Below are positions 32,066 through 41,255 of a stretch of 64,000 nucleotides of DNA, one piece after another; the first letter of the stretch is position 1; every line of letters starts with the position of its first letter. Below the pieces are notes generated by a model, which was not told the origin of the DNA, searched no databases, and was given only the letters and a program-made list of their open reading frames with translations. The DNA comes from JACCVL01 sp963695375 (GTDB lineage Bacteria > Actinomycetota > Actinomycetes > Propionibacteriales > Nocardioidaceae): contig OY968767.1 in the NCBI GenBank assembly GCA_963695375.1, positions 2,046,001 through 2,110,000 on the forward strand, given 5' to 3'. Made by a program: the position numbers and the translations under genes.

Positions 32066-34216
32066 TCAGCCTCGCTCTCCCGGCTGCCGGTCGAGAGGGT
32101 CGTGCGGGGCGCCGAGGGTGTCGATGATCCACGCGTACTCGAACGCTCGTTCGCGCCAGGACTCGTAGCGACCGCTCACCCCGCCATGCCCGGCGCTCAT
32201 CTCGGTCTTGAGCAGAACGTGCGGGGCGCCGCCGTCGCGCTCCCGGAGTCGAGCCACCCACTTGGCCGGCTCCACGTAGAGCACCCGGGTGTCGTTCAGG
32301 CTGGTCGTGGCGAGGATCGGCGGATAGGCGGCGTCGGTGACGTTCTCGTACGGCGTGTAGGACTTGATGTAGGCGTAGACCTCGGCGTCGTGCAGCGGAT
32401 CGCCCCACTCGTCCCACTCGGTCACGGTGAGCGGGAGAGAGGGGTCCAGCACGGAGGTGAGCGCGTCGACGAACGGCACCGCCGCCACGGCGCCGCCGAA
32501 GGCCCCGGGGGCCAGGTTGAGTGCGGCGCCGACGAGCAGTCCGCCGGCGCTGCCGCCGAAGGCCACCGTCCGTTCCGGCGACGTCCAGCCGGTGCCGGCC
32601 AGGTGCCGGGCGCAGGCGACATAGTCGGTGAAGGTGTTCCGCTTGCGACCGGTCTTGCCGTTCTCGTACCAGTGCCGGCCCAGCTCGCCGCCGCCACGCA
32701 CGTGCGCCACCGCCCACACCACGCCCCGGTCCAGCAGCGACAGCCGCGGCACCGAGAACCCGGGGTCGACGCTGATCTCGTACGAGCCGTAGCCGTAGAG
32801 CACCGCGGGTGCGCTGCCGTCCCGTGGCGTGCCGACCCGGCAGACCACCGAGATCGGCACCGAGGTGCCGTCGTCGGCGGTGGCCCACTCGCGGTGCTGC
32901 TCGTAGTCGGCCGGGTCGTAGCCACCCAGCACCGGCTGCTGCTTGCGCAGCACCCGTCGGCCGTCGGCCACGAACTGGTCGTAGACGGTGGCCGGCGTGA
33001 CGAAGGAGGTGTACGCGACACGAACGTGCGGCTGGTCCCACGCGGGGTTGGCGGCCGGGTGGCAGCCGTACAGCTCCTCGTCGAAGCTGATCTCCTCCGC
33101 CGCGCCGAAGCCGGTCGCGGTCAGCGGCAGCACCGCGGTCCGCGGCAGGGCTCCGCGGCGGTAGCCGACGACGAGGTGGGTCGCGAACGCCTCGACGTCG
33201 ACGAGCCGGACCTCTTCGCTGTGCCCGAGCACCTCGGTCCAGTTGTCCGGCCCGGGGGAGTCGGCGGGGGCCGAGGCCAGGGCGAAGTTCTCCGCGCCGT
33301 CGTTGTGCAGCACGAGGAAGCGGTCCTGTCCTGCCACCACGGCGTGCTCGACGGAGTAGTCGATCCCCGGCCGCCGGGGCGCGACGACGCGGAACGTCCC
33401 GGTCGGATCGTCGGCCTCGAGGACCCGCATCTCGCTGGTGACCTTGGACGAGGCGGCGATCACCAGGAAGCGCCGACTGCGGGTGCTTCCCACGCCCACC
33501 CAGAACCGGTCGTCGGTCTCGTGGTGCACCACCTGGTCGTCCGCCACCGGCGTCCCCAGCACGTGCCGCCAGATCTTGTCCGGCCGCCAGGCGTCGTCGA
33601 CCGTGGTGTAGAACACGGTGGACCCGTCCTGCGACCACGCCGTCGAGTAGCTCGTGTCCGGCACCTGGTCCGGGAGCAGCGTGCCCGACTCCAGGTCCTT
33701 GAACCGCAGCAGGTAGCGCTCGTCGCCGACGGTGTCGACGGAGTAGGCCAACAGCCTGCCGTCGCCGCTGACGTCGAACGCGCCGACCGAGAAGAAGGCA
33801 TGACCCTCCGCCTCGGTGTTGCCGTCGAGCAGCACCTGCTCACCGGCGAGCAGCTGTCCGGGCTCGACCTGCGGCGGGTCCCAGTCGTCGGCAGCGGCGA
33901 CCGGCGCGCGGCAGTGCACGCCGTACTGCTTGCCCTCGATGGTGCGGGAGAAGTACCACCAGCCGCCCCGGCGGGTCGGCACCGACATGTCGGTCTCCTG
34001 CGTGCGCTGCCGGATCTCCTCGAAGATCCGCTCGCGCAGGCCGGCCAGGTGGCCGGTGCGTGCCTCGGTGTAGGCGTTCTCCGCCTCGAGGTGGGCGATG
34101 ACGGCGGGGTCCTGCTTGTCCCGCAGCCACTCGTACGGGTCGTCGACCGTGTCGCCGTGGTGGGTGCGCTGGTGCGCCGCCTGCGCTGCCTGCGGCGGGG
34201 AGAGGGAGTCGGACAC
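32066..34216 (-). CDS. S9 family peptidase, oligopeptidase B-like
   Basis: 716 residues. N-terminal beta-propeller (about 75-410) then an alpha/beta hydrolase. The triad is visible: Ser in FGGSAGGLLVGAAL (about 550), Asp in LNDTRVLYVEP and His in MSAGHGGVSGRY. DPYEWLRD near the start is typical of prolyl oligopeptidase/oligopeptidase B. Oligopeptidase B cuts short peptides after Arg or Lys in the cytoplasm; no signal peptide is seen. GTG 34216 is supported by TAGCGT seven bases before it. The open frame back to 34495 overlaps DNA polymerase IV and is a shadow. Confidence 0.93.
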   Translation of the reverse strand: MSDSLSPPQAAQAAHQRTHHGDTVDDPYEWLRDKQDPAVIAHLEAENAYTEARTGHLAGLRERIFEEIRQRTQETDMSVPTRRGGWWYFSRTIEGKQYGVHCRAPVAAADDWDPPQVEPGQLLAGEQVLLDGNTEAEGHAFFSVGAFDVSGDGRLLAYSVDTVGDERYLLRFKDLESGTLLPDQVPDTSYSTAWSQDGSTVFYTTVDDAWRPDKIWRHVLGTPVADDQVVHHETDDRFWVGVGSTRSRRFLVIAASSKVTSEMRVLEADDPTGTFRVVAPRRPGIDYSVEHAVVAGQDRFLVLHNDGAENFALASAPADSPGPDNWTEVLGHSEEVRLVDVEAFATHLVVGYRRGALPRTAVLPLTATGFGAAEEISFDEELYGCHPAANPAWDQPHVRVAYTSFVTPATVYDQFVADGRRVLRKQQPVLGGYDPADYEQHREWATADDGTSVPISVVCRVGTPRDGSAPAVLYGYGSYEISVDPGFSVPRLSLLDRGVVWAVAHVRGGGELGRHWYENGKTGRKRNTFTDYVACARHLAGTGWTSPERTVAFGGSAGGLLVGAALNLAPGAFGGAVAAVPFVDALTSVLDPSLPLTVTEWDEWGDPLHDAEVYAYIKSYTPYENVTDAAYPPILATTSLNDTRVLYVEPAKWVARLRERDGGAPHVLLKTEMSAGHGGVSGRYESWRERAFEYAWIIDTLGAPHDPLDRQPGERG

Positions 34217-34223
34217 GTCCGCG

Positions 34224-34229
34224 ACGCTA
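34224..34229 (-). promoter_or_regulatory. -10 box, leaderless oligopeptidase B promoter
   Basis: On the minus strand TAGCGT ends seven bases before GTG 34216, at the very end of the polymerase IV gene. The peptidase therefore probably has its own transcript. Confidence 0.5.
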
Positions 34230-35573
34230 GCCGACCGTGGCGGACTCGGGCTCGGCAACGTGCAGCTCCGGGTCGTCGGACGCGAAGGTGCGGACCGGGC
34301 CGGGACCCGACGACGCGGTCTCGAACCGGACGGTGACCCGGCCGAGGCCCGAGCCCCACACCCAGCCGCGACCGTGGACGGCATGCACCACGTCGGCGCC
34401 CGGGGTGTGCACGTCGCGCCGGTCGTGCCGCTGCAGGGTGGCCGCGAGGGCCAGCGCGTCCGCGTCGGCCGGGCTGTGCGCCTCATCGGCCGCACCGTCC
34501 AGCGCCCCGTCGAAGAGGTCGTCCTGGATCCAGTCCGCCAGTCCCGACACCCCCACCCCGAGCAGCCGGACCCCGCCGGTGATGTCGGACTCGTCCAGCA
34601 GCCGCCGGGCCAGCGCGCAGACCACCCGGCGGCTGTCCGTGGGCCCCGGCAGCGTGGCGGCGCGAGTGTGCGTGGTGAAGTCGTGCAGCCGCACCTTGAC
34701 CGTGACGGTCCGGCCGGACAACCGGGCCTCCTGCAGTCGCTGCACCACCCGGGTCGCCATCCGGTCGGTGAGGGCGTGCAACAGCCCCGGGTCGGTCAGG
34801 TCGGTGTCGAACGTGTCCTCCACCGAGACCGACTTGGTCTCCCGCTCGGAGACGATCGGACGGTCGTCCTGCGCGCGGGACAGCCGCGCGAGCGCCTCGC
34901 CGCTGGCTCGGCCCACCTCACGGACCAGCTCGGCCACCGGCAGCGCCGCCACGTCGGCGACCGACTGCACCCCGAGCCGCCGCAGCCGGGTCTCGGTGGC
35001 CGGCCCGACGCCGGGCAGCACCCGGACCGGCAGCGGGGCCAGCAACGCCCGCTCGGTCCCCGGCTCCACGACCACGAGCCCGTCGGGCTTGTCCAGATCG
35101 CTCGCCACCTTGGCGACCAGCTTGGAGGTGGCCGCGCCGACCGAGGCGGTGAGCCCGCCGGTGACCTCGGCGACGCGGTCGCGCAGCCTGGCGGCGACCG
35201 CGCGGACCTCGTCCGGCCCCGCCGTCGGGGAGGTCGGGGCCAGGTCCACGAACGCCTCGTCCAGCGACAGCGGCTCGACCAGCGGGGACAGCGCGCGCAG
35301 CTCGGCCATCACCAGCTCGCTCGCCTGCCGGTAGGCCGGGAACCGAGAGGAGAGGAAGGCGGCGTGCGGGCAGCGACCGCGGGCCTCGGCCGTCGACATG
35401 GCGGACCGGATCCCGAACGCGCGGGCCTCGTACGACGCGGTGGCCACCACCCCACGACCGCCGACGCCGCCCACGACGACCGGCCTGCCGCGCAACGACG
35501 GCTTGTCCCGCTGCTCCACCGAGGCATAGAACGCGTCGAGGTCCAGGTGCAGGACCGTGGGGGCCGCTCGCAT
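34227..35573 (-). CDS. dinB: DNA polymerase IV
   Basis: 448 residues. Y-family polymerase for translesion synthesis. TVLHLDLDAFYASVEQRD (metal Asp, steric-gate region), YEARAFGIRSAMS, the catalytic PLSLDEAFVDL, then the thumb helix-hairpin-helix LPVRVLPGVGPATETRLRRLGV and the little finger with LLGVGVSGL. ATG 35573 is preceded by CAGCAT with a 7-bp spacer, so I prefer it to the ATG three codons further up. No LexA box is visible in the upstream gap, so SOS control is not shown. It has no clear beta-clamp motif I can assign by eye. Confidence 0.95.
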   Translation of the reverse strand: MRAAPTVLHLDLDAFYASVEQRDKPSLRGRPVVVGGVGGRGVVATASYEARAFGIRSAMSTAEARGRCPHAAFLSSRFPAYRQASELVMAELRALSPLVEPLSLDEAFVDLAPTSPTAGPDEVRAVAARLRDRVAEVTGGLTASVGAATSKLVAKVASDLDKPDGLVVVEPGTERALLAPLPVRVLPGVGPATETRLRRLGVQSVADVAALPVAELVREVGRASGEALARLSRAQDDRPIVSERETKSVSVEDTFDTDLTDPGLLHALTDRMATRVVQRLQEARLSGRTVTVKVRLHDFTTHTRAATLPGPTDSRRVVCALARRLLDESDITGGVRLLGVGVSGLADWIQDDLFDGALDGAADEAHSPADADALALAATLQRHDRRDVHTPGADVVHAVHGRGWVWGSGLGRVTVRFETASSGPGPVRTFASDDPELHVAEPESATVG

Positions 35574-35696
35574 GCAGGCCATGCTGGCAGCCGGTGTCGA
35601 CCCCGCTCGTCCACAGCCCGGCGCGACCCGCTCACTCCTCCACAGCCGCCGGTCGCCCGACTCCGTGGGCGGGGGGTGCCGGACCAGGCTGCCGGC

Positions 35697-36827
35697 ATGA
35701 GTCCCGACGACCAGCCGGCCGCGCCCGGCGCCCGGCGACGGGTGCCGGTCCTGCGCGTCCGCTCGGTGCCGGACCTGCTGGCGCTGGTGCCCGTGACGCT
35801 CGGCTTCGACCCGGCCGAGTCGCTGGTGCTCATCGGCGTCACCGGCCGGCACCCCGGCTTCCAGGTGCGAGTGGACCTGCCGGCGCCGCATCAGGTCGCC
35901 GAGCACGCACCGGCGCTCGCCGAGCACGTGACGGCGGCGGTCTGCCGCCAGGGGTGCACCCGGGTCGCGGTGGTCGTCTTCTCGGTGCACCGGGCGGCCG
36001 AGGAGGTGGCCCGGGCGACCGCGGACCGGGTCGAGCGGGCCGGTCTGGAGCTGCTGGACGTGCTGCGCAGCGACGGCACCCGCTACTGGTCGCTGTCGTG
36101 TCGGGACGAGCAGTGCTGCCCGTCCACCGGGACGCCGTACGACCCGCGGACCACCGAGCTCCGCGCGGAGGCGACCCTCGCCGGGCGGCTGGTGGTCCGC
36201 GACCGGGAGGCGTTGGCGGCGCGGTTCGCGGCCGTCAGTGGCCCCGAGCGGGTGGAGGCGAGGCGGGCCACCCGAGTCGCTGAGGACGAGGCGGTCGCGC
36301 TGCTGGGCCTGCGGAGCAAGCGGCAGCTGCACCGTCCGACCCGCCCGGTGGCCGACGCGGCCGGGCGGATCGGCGCGGACCGGGTCGAGTCGCTGCTCGA
36401 CATCCTGCTCGGCGCGCCCGGCGGCGACCCGCAGCTGGTCGAGCAGGCGGTCAGCCTCGAGCATGCGGCGACGCTCTCGGTGTGGTGCTCGTTCGTCCCG
36501 ATCCGGGACCGGGCCTGGGGGCGGATGTCGCGGGCGGACGCGGAACAGCAGCTGGCGCTCTGGACGCGGGTGGCCCGCCGGGTGCTGCCGCCCTACGAGC
36601 CGGCCGTCCTCGCGCTGACCGCCTTCGCGGCCTGGCTCAGCGGGGACGGGGCGAGTGCCTGGTGTGCTCTGGACCGATGCGCGAAGGCCGACCCGCACTA
36701 CTCGATGGCGGCACTGCTGCGGGAGACCTTGCAGCGCTGCATCGGGCCGGACATGTGGACCCCGATGCCGCGGCCGGTCGCGCCCGACCGGCGCGAGCGT
36801 GACGACCGGAGTGGCCTGCCGCCGTGA
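35697..36827 (+). CDS. DUF4192 family protein
   Basis: 376 residues. The start VLRVRSVPDLLALVPVTLGFDPAESLVLIGV and the later DILLGAPGGD..LSVWCSFVPIRDRAWGRM..AWLSGDGASAWCALDRC are the DUF4192 signatures found across actinobacteria. Function unknown. ATG 35697 has CAGGCT six bases upstream and is divergent from dinB over 123 bases, so both genes may be leaderless and back to back. Tail of about 25 residues is Pro/Arg-rich. Confidence 0.88.
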   Translation: MSPDDQPAAPGARRRVPVLRVRSVPDLLALVPVTLGFDPAESLVLIGVTGRHPGFQVRVDLPAPHQVAEHAPALAEHVTAAVCRQGCTRVAVVVFSVHRAAEEVARATADRVERAGLELLDVLRSDGTRYWSLSCRDEQCCPSTGTPYDPRTTELRAEATLAGRLVVRDREALAARFAAVSGPERVEARRATRVAEDEAVALLGLRSKRQLHRPTRPVADAAGRIGADRVESLLDILLGAPGGDPQLVEQAVSLEHAATLSVWCSFVPIRDRAWGRMSRADAEQQLALWTRVARRVLPPYEPAVLALTAFAAWLSGDGASAWCALDRCAKADPHYSMAALLRETLQRCIGPDMWTPMPRPVAPDRRERDDRSGLPP

Positions 36828-36905
36828 CTTCGGCCAGGCTGTGTCCCGGGGCCGCTGCCGCGCCCCTGCGGGCGGGCACGGCCGCCCGGCGCGAAGGAGG
36901 CCGGG

Positions 36906-38385
36906 ATGGGACAAGACGTCGAGCGTCGGGTGTTCACCCGCGAGGACCGGACCCGGTTCCGCGGGAAGGTCCGGCAGTGCCTGGACGTGTTCGCCACCAT
37001 GCTGCGCGAGTCCCGGTTCGACGCGGACCGCCCGCGCACGGGGATCGAGATCGAGTTCAACCTGGTCGACGAGGACAACGACCCCGCGCTGCGCAACGCC
37101 GACGTGCTGGAGGCGATCGCCGACCCGGACTTCCAGACCGAGCTCGGCCAGTTCAACATCGAGATCAACGTCGCCCCGAGGACCCTGGAGGGACGCGGGC
37201 TCAGCGATTTCGAGGACGGCATCCGGGCCACGCTGAACAGCGCCGACGAGCGCGCAGCCGAGGTCGGCAGCCGGTTGGTGATGGTGGGGATCCTGCCCAC
37301 CCTGCGACCCGGGCATATGACCGCGCACACGCTGTCGGCCAACCCGCGTTACGAACTGCTGTCGGACCAGATCCTGGCGGCCCGCGGTGAGGACATCCGG
37401 GTCGCCATCGACGGGCCCGAGCGGCTCGCGGTCACCACCGACTCGATCATTCCCGAGGCGGCGTGCACGTCCACCCAGCTGCACGTCCAGGTGAGCCCCG
37501 ACGAGTTCGCCGCGTACTGGAACGCCTCGCAGGCGATCGCCGGCGTCCAGCTGGCGGTCGGGGCGAACTCACCGTTCCTGCTGGGTCGCGAGCTGTGGCG
37601 GGAGACCCGGATCGCGCTGTTCGAGCAGGCGACCGACACCCGCAGCGAGGAGCTCAAGGCGCAGGGCGTGCGGCCCCGCGTCTGGTTCGGCGAACGGTGG
37701 ATCAACTCGATCTTCGACCTGTTCGAGGAGAACGTCCGCTACTTCCCGGCACTGCTGCCGATCACCGACGACGAGGACCCGGCCGCGGCGCTGGAGCGGG
37801 GAGACACCCCCGGTCTCGCCGAGCTGCGGCTGCACAACGGCACGATCTACCGGTGGAACCGCCCGATCTACGACGTGGTGCGCGACCGCCCGCACCTGCG
37901 GGTGGAGAACCGTGTCCTCCCTGCCGGGCCGACGGTGGTCGACACGATGGCGAACGCGGCGTTCTATTTCGGCCTGGTGCGGGCGCTGGTCGAGGACGAC
38001 CGGCCGCTGTGGTCGCAGATGTCGTTCTCCGCGGCCGAGGAGAACTTTCACGTGGCGGCCCGGCAGGGCATCGAGGCCTCGCTGTACTGGCCGGCTCTCG
38101 GGTCGGTGCCGGCCGCGGAGCTGGTGCTCCGGCGGCTGCTCCCGATGGCCTATCGCGGGCTCGACTCCGCCAAGGTGGACCCCGCCGACCGGGACCGGTT
38201 GCTGGGGATCATCGAGCAGCGCTGCCTGACCGGCCGGAACGGCGCCACCTGGATCGCCGGCGCCTTCCGGTCGCTCTACGGCCACTCGACCGGGCGACCG
38301 CTTCGACGTGCTCCGCGACGTCACCGGTCGTTATCGCGAGCTGATGGGCAGCAACGAACCGGCCCACAGCTGGGACGTCCCCTGA
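36906..38385 (+). pseudogene. glutamate-cysteine ligase-like (GCS2) protein, one-base frameshift
   Basis: About 492 residues if repaired. RTGIEIEFNLVDEDND (about 39) with ELGQFNIEINVAP is the GCS2-type metal and substrate site; SANPRYELLSDQI and ACTSTQLHVQVSP follow. Members join an amino group to a carboxylate, as in glutamate-cysteine ligase; the substrate here is unknown. The frame breaks at GGG 38292-38294. With one G less the end reads STGDRFDVLRDVTGRYRELM...NEPAHSWDVP and stops at 38383-38385; as sequenced, the first frame runs on as nonsense to 38660, over the next gene. GAAGGAGG stands before ATG 36906. Confidence 0.85.
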
Positions 38386-38448
38386 CGGTCGATGCACTAG
38401 CCTCGCCCCGACGGCGTCCCGAGCGGGCGCAGCTGGAGGAGGCGAGCG

Positions 38449-38853
38449 ATGGCAACGATCGTGGTGGGTTACGTCCCGAAGCCCGAGGGCCAGGCCGCCC
38501 TGCGGCGGGCGGCCGAGGAGGCCCTGCTGCGCAAGGCCCGGCTGGTCGTCGTGAACTCGCACCGCGGGGGCAGGGAGTACGACCGGGACGACGCCATCCG
38601 GGACGAGCAGGAGCTCGAGGACATCCGTTCGCAGCTGACCGAGGTCGGTGTCGAGCATGAGATCCGCCAGCTGGTGCGCGGCATGGACCCGGCCGACGAC
38701 CTGATCCAGGTCGCGCACGACGTCAGCGCCGACTTCATCGTGATCGGGCTGCGTCGCCGCTCACCGGTCGGCAAGCTGATCCTCGGCAGCAACGCGCAGC
38801 GGATCCTGCTCGACGCCCCCTGCCCGGTCCTCGCGGTGAAGTCCGCCGACTGA
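38449..38853 (+). CDS. universal stress protein
   Basis: 134 residues, one USP domain. IVVGYVPKPEGQAALRRAAEEA at the start and the ATP-binding G-x2-G-x9-G-(S/T) loop in RRRSPVGKLILGSNAQRILLDAPCPVLAV near the end. ATG-binding members act in stress survival or dormancy. GGAGGAGG precedes ATG 38449, and a TAGCCT box lies at about 38398, so it may have its own promoter. The stop overlaps the next ATG by one base. Confidence 0.92.
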   Translation: MATIVVGYVPKPEGQAALRRAAEEALLRKARLVVVNSHRGGREYDRDDAIRDEQELEDIRSQLTEVGVEHEIRQLVRGMDPADDLIQVAHDVSADFIVIGLRRRSPVGKLILGSNAQRILLDAPCPVLAVKSAD

Positions 38854-39473
38854 TGCCACTGGCGCTGGCCCAGGACCCCGCGGCCGATGCCGTGTTGGCC
38901 AGCGAGCCCTTCGTGTTGCTCGTCGGGATGCTGCTGGACCAGCAGGTGCCGATGGAGCGTGCCTTCGGCGGCGCCGCCCGGCTGCACCGTCGGCTGCAGG
39001 ACGGTCACGGTGGGCTGGACGCCTCGGCCGTCGCGTCTCTCGATCCGGAGACCCTTACCGAATTGTGTGCGACGCCGCCCGCGGTGCATCGGTTCCCGGC
39101 GGCGATGGCCAAGCGGATCTTCGCGCTCGCGGTGCACGTGCGCGACACCTACGGCGGGAACGTGACCGCGCTGTGGGAGGAGGCGCCGAACGGTGAGCAG
39201 CTGCGCCGCCGGCTCCAGGCGCTGCCCGGGTTCGGCGAGCAGAAGGCGCGCATCTTCGTCGCCCTGCTCGGCAAGCAGCTCGGGGTCTGCCCGGCCGGCT
39301 GGCGAGAGGCGGCCGGAGCCTACGGCGAGGAGGACAGCTACCGGTCGGTGGCCGACGTGGTGGACGCGGACTCGCTGGCCCGGGTTCGGGCTACCAAGCA
39401 GCAGGCCAAGCAGCAGCAGAAGCAAGAGGGCAGGTCCGTGTCGGGCCGAGGGGCGCGGCGGCGCCGGGGCTGA
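38853..39473 (+). CDS. HhH-GPD type base-excision DNA repair protein
   Basis: 206 residues. FVLLVGMLLDQQVPMERAF is the helix that starts the HhH-GPD fold; the hairpin is LQALPGFGEQKARIFVALLG (about 118-137). No C-terminal 4Fe-4S cysteines are present. This short class, with a Lys/Gln/Arg tail, stands before sigA in many actinobacteria. A DNA glycosylase role is inferred from the fold. The start overlaps the USP stop (TGATG), so the two are coupled. Confidence 0.85.
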   Translation: MPLALAQDPAADAVLASEPFVLLVGMLLDQQVPMERAFGGAARLHRRLQDGHGGLDASAVASLDPETLTELCATPPAVHRFPAAMAKRIFALAVHVRDTYGGNVTALWEEAPNGEQLRRRLQALPGFGEQKARIFVALLGKQLGVCPAGWREAAGAYGEEDSYRSVADVVDADSLARVRATKQQAKQQQKQEGRSVSGRGARRRRG

Positions 39474-39575
39474 GTGGGTTTCTTCGCGGAACGCGTGGCA
39501 CACTTGGCCACTGCCCGCTCTTGACCAGAGCCCGATCTGCCGCGCCCAGACATCCCGTACGTCGAGAGGTTCTCC

Positions 39576-41162
39576 GTGTCGTCCACCCCCTCCCGGAAGC
39601 GAACTGAGCCGGTGCCCGAGCACCCGAGGACCCAGGAGCGACCGAGTGGTGGACGGGGCCGGGTGTCCCCGGCCACCCGGACCAAGCCGACGGTGACCGC
39701 GGCCGGCAAGAACGCGGCCAAGAACACGGCCAAGAGCACTGGCAACAGCACTGCCAAGGGCACGGCCAAGAGCACCGCCAAGCCGGCCTCGAAGACCGCG
39801 GCCAAGAGCACCGCCAAGGGCACCGCCAAAGCCTCCGGTAAGACCCTTGCCAAGGCCCCGGCCAAGCCTGCGGCCAAGAGCACGACCAAGTCGTCGCCCA
39901 CCAAGAAGCCGACCACCAAGAAGGCGGCCGACCCACCCGCCGCGAAGAAGTCGACCACCAAGAAGGCGACCGCGAAGAAGGCAGCGCCGCAGAAGTCGAC
40001 AGCCAAGACCGCCAAGACCAGCCGGACGGGCGCGGGAACGGCTCAGGAGAAGGCGGCGACGGTGGAGGTCACCGTCGGCGGGGCACCGGTGACCGGACCG
40101 GACGGCAAGAAGCTGCTGCCCGACGTCCCGGACGAGGTGTTCGAGCGGGACCTCAAGGAGGACCCGACCCTCAAGGAGGACGAGAAGTCAGGCTTCGTGC
40201 TCTCGTCGTCCGACGAGCGGGACGAGCCCGAGCAGCAGGTGATGGTGGCGGGGGCGACCGCGGACCCGGTCAAGGACTACCTGAAGCAGATCGGCAAGGT
40301 CTCGCTGCTCAACGCCGCCCAGGAGGTGGAGCTCGCCAAGCGGATCGAGGCCGGGCTGTTCAGCGAGGAGAAGCTCGCCAAGGGCGGCAAGATCTCGGCC
40401 AAGCTGCTGGACGAGCTGGAGTGGATCGCCGAGGACGGTCGCCGGGCCAAGAACCACCTGCTCGAGGCGAACCTGCGCCTGGTGGTCAGCCTGGCGAAGC
40501 GGTACACCGGTCGCGGCATGCTGTTCCTGGACCTGATCCAGGAGGGCAACCTCGGGTTGATCCGCGCGGTGGAGAAGTTCGACTACACCAAGGGCTACAA
40601 GTTCTCGACGTACGCCACCTGGTGGATCCGGCAGGCGATCACCCGGGCGATGGCCGACCAGGCCCGCACCATCCGGATCCCGGTGCACATGGTCGAGGTC
40701 ATCAACAAGCTGGCCCGGGTGCAGCGGCAGATGCTGCAGGACCTGGGCCGCGAGCCGACTCCGGACGAGCTCGCCAAGGAGCTCGACATGTCGCCGGAGA
40801 AGGTCGTCGAGGTGCAGAAGTACGGCCGCGAGCCGATCAGCCTGCACACCCCGCTCGGGGAGGACGGCGACTCAGAGTTCGGCGACCTGATCGAGGACTC
40901 CGAGGCCATCGTCCCGGCCGACGCGGTCAGCTTCACGCTGCTCCAGGAGCAGCTGCACGCGGTGCTGGACACGCTGTCCGAGCGCGAGGCCGGCGTGGTG
41001 TCGATGCGGTTCGGCCTCACCGACGGGCAGCCCAAGACGCTGGACGAGATCGGCAAGGTCTACGGCGTGACCCGCGAGCGGATCCGCCAGATTGAGTCCA
41101 AGACGATGAGCAAGCTGCGGCACCCGTCCCGCTCGCAGGTCTTGCGCGACTATCTGGACTGA
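39576..41162 (+). CDS. sigA: primary RNA polymerase sigma factor SigA/HrdB
   Basis: 528 residues. Residues about 35-150 are a Lys/Ala/Ser/Thr tail with many AKSTAK-like repeats, histone H1-like. Region 1.2 (VKDYLKQIGKVSLLNAAQEVELAKRIEAG) begins near 230, followed by region 2 (NLRLVVSLAKRYTGRGMLFLDLIQEGNLGLI, KFSTYATWWIRQAI), region 3 and region 4 (GVTRERIRQIESKTMSKLRHP). It ends RSQVLRDYLD. It directs housekeeping transcription. GTG 39576 has GAGAGG upstream. The last 15 bases (41148-41162) recur twice downstream, so the gene end has probably served as an integration site. Confidence 0.97.
   Translation: MSSTPSRKRTEPVPEHPRTQERPSGGRGRVSPATRTKPTVTAAGKNAAKNTAKSTGNSTAKGTAKSTAKPASKTAAKSTAKGTAKASGKTLAKAPAKPAAKSTTKSSPTKKPTTKKAADPPAAKKSTTKKATAKKAAPQKSTAKTAKTSRTGAGTAQEKAATVEVTVGGAPVTGPDGKKLLPDVPDEVFERDLKEDPTLKEDEKSGFVLSSSDERDEPEQQVMVAGATADPVKDYLKQIGKVSLLNAAQEVELAKRIEAGLFSEEKLAKGGKISAKLLDELEWIAEDGRRAKNHLLEANLRLVVSLAKRYTGRGMLFLDLIQEGNLGLIRAVEKFDYTKGYKFSTYATWWIRQAITRAMADQARTIRIPVHMVEVINKLARVQRQMLQDLGREPTPDELAKELDMSPEKVVEVQKYGREPISLHTPLGEDGDSEFGDLIEDSEAIVPADAVSFTLLQEQLHAVLDTLSEREAGVVSMRFGLTDGQPKTLDEIGKVYGVTRERIRQIESKTMSKLRHPSRSQVLRDYLD
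41148..41162 (+). repeat. att-like core, copy 1 (3' end of sigA)
   Basis: GACTATCTGGACTGA contains the last codons and stop of sigA. The same 15 bases occur at 43941-43955, and a copy with one change at 46088-46102. A 9-base inverted copy (GTCCAGATA) stands at 41236-41244. A recombinase relic begins within 100 bases. This pattern fits attL of an element that integrated at the end of sigA and left the gene intact. Confidence 0.65.
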
Positions 41163-41255
41163 CGATCGGCCTCAGCCGCATCTGCAGGCCAGCGTGGCCT
41201 TTTGGCGACACGCTGACGTCGCATAGACGCACCTGGTCCAGATATCGATAGGCGG

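Noticed and set aside
32139..32154. TCGAACGCTCGTTCGC, close to an actinobacterial LexA (SOS) box
   Set aside because: It lies inside the coding end of oligopeptidase B, not before a gene, and differs at the last base; probably chance.
39700..40000. Tandem-repeat-like DNA
   Set aside because: It is the low-complexity Lys/Ala/Thr coding segment of sigA, not a separate repeat or CRISPR array.
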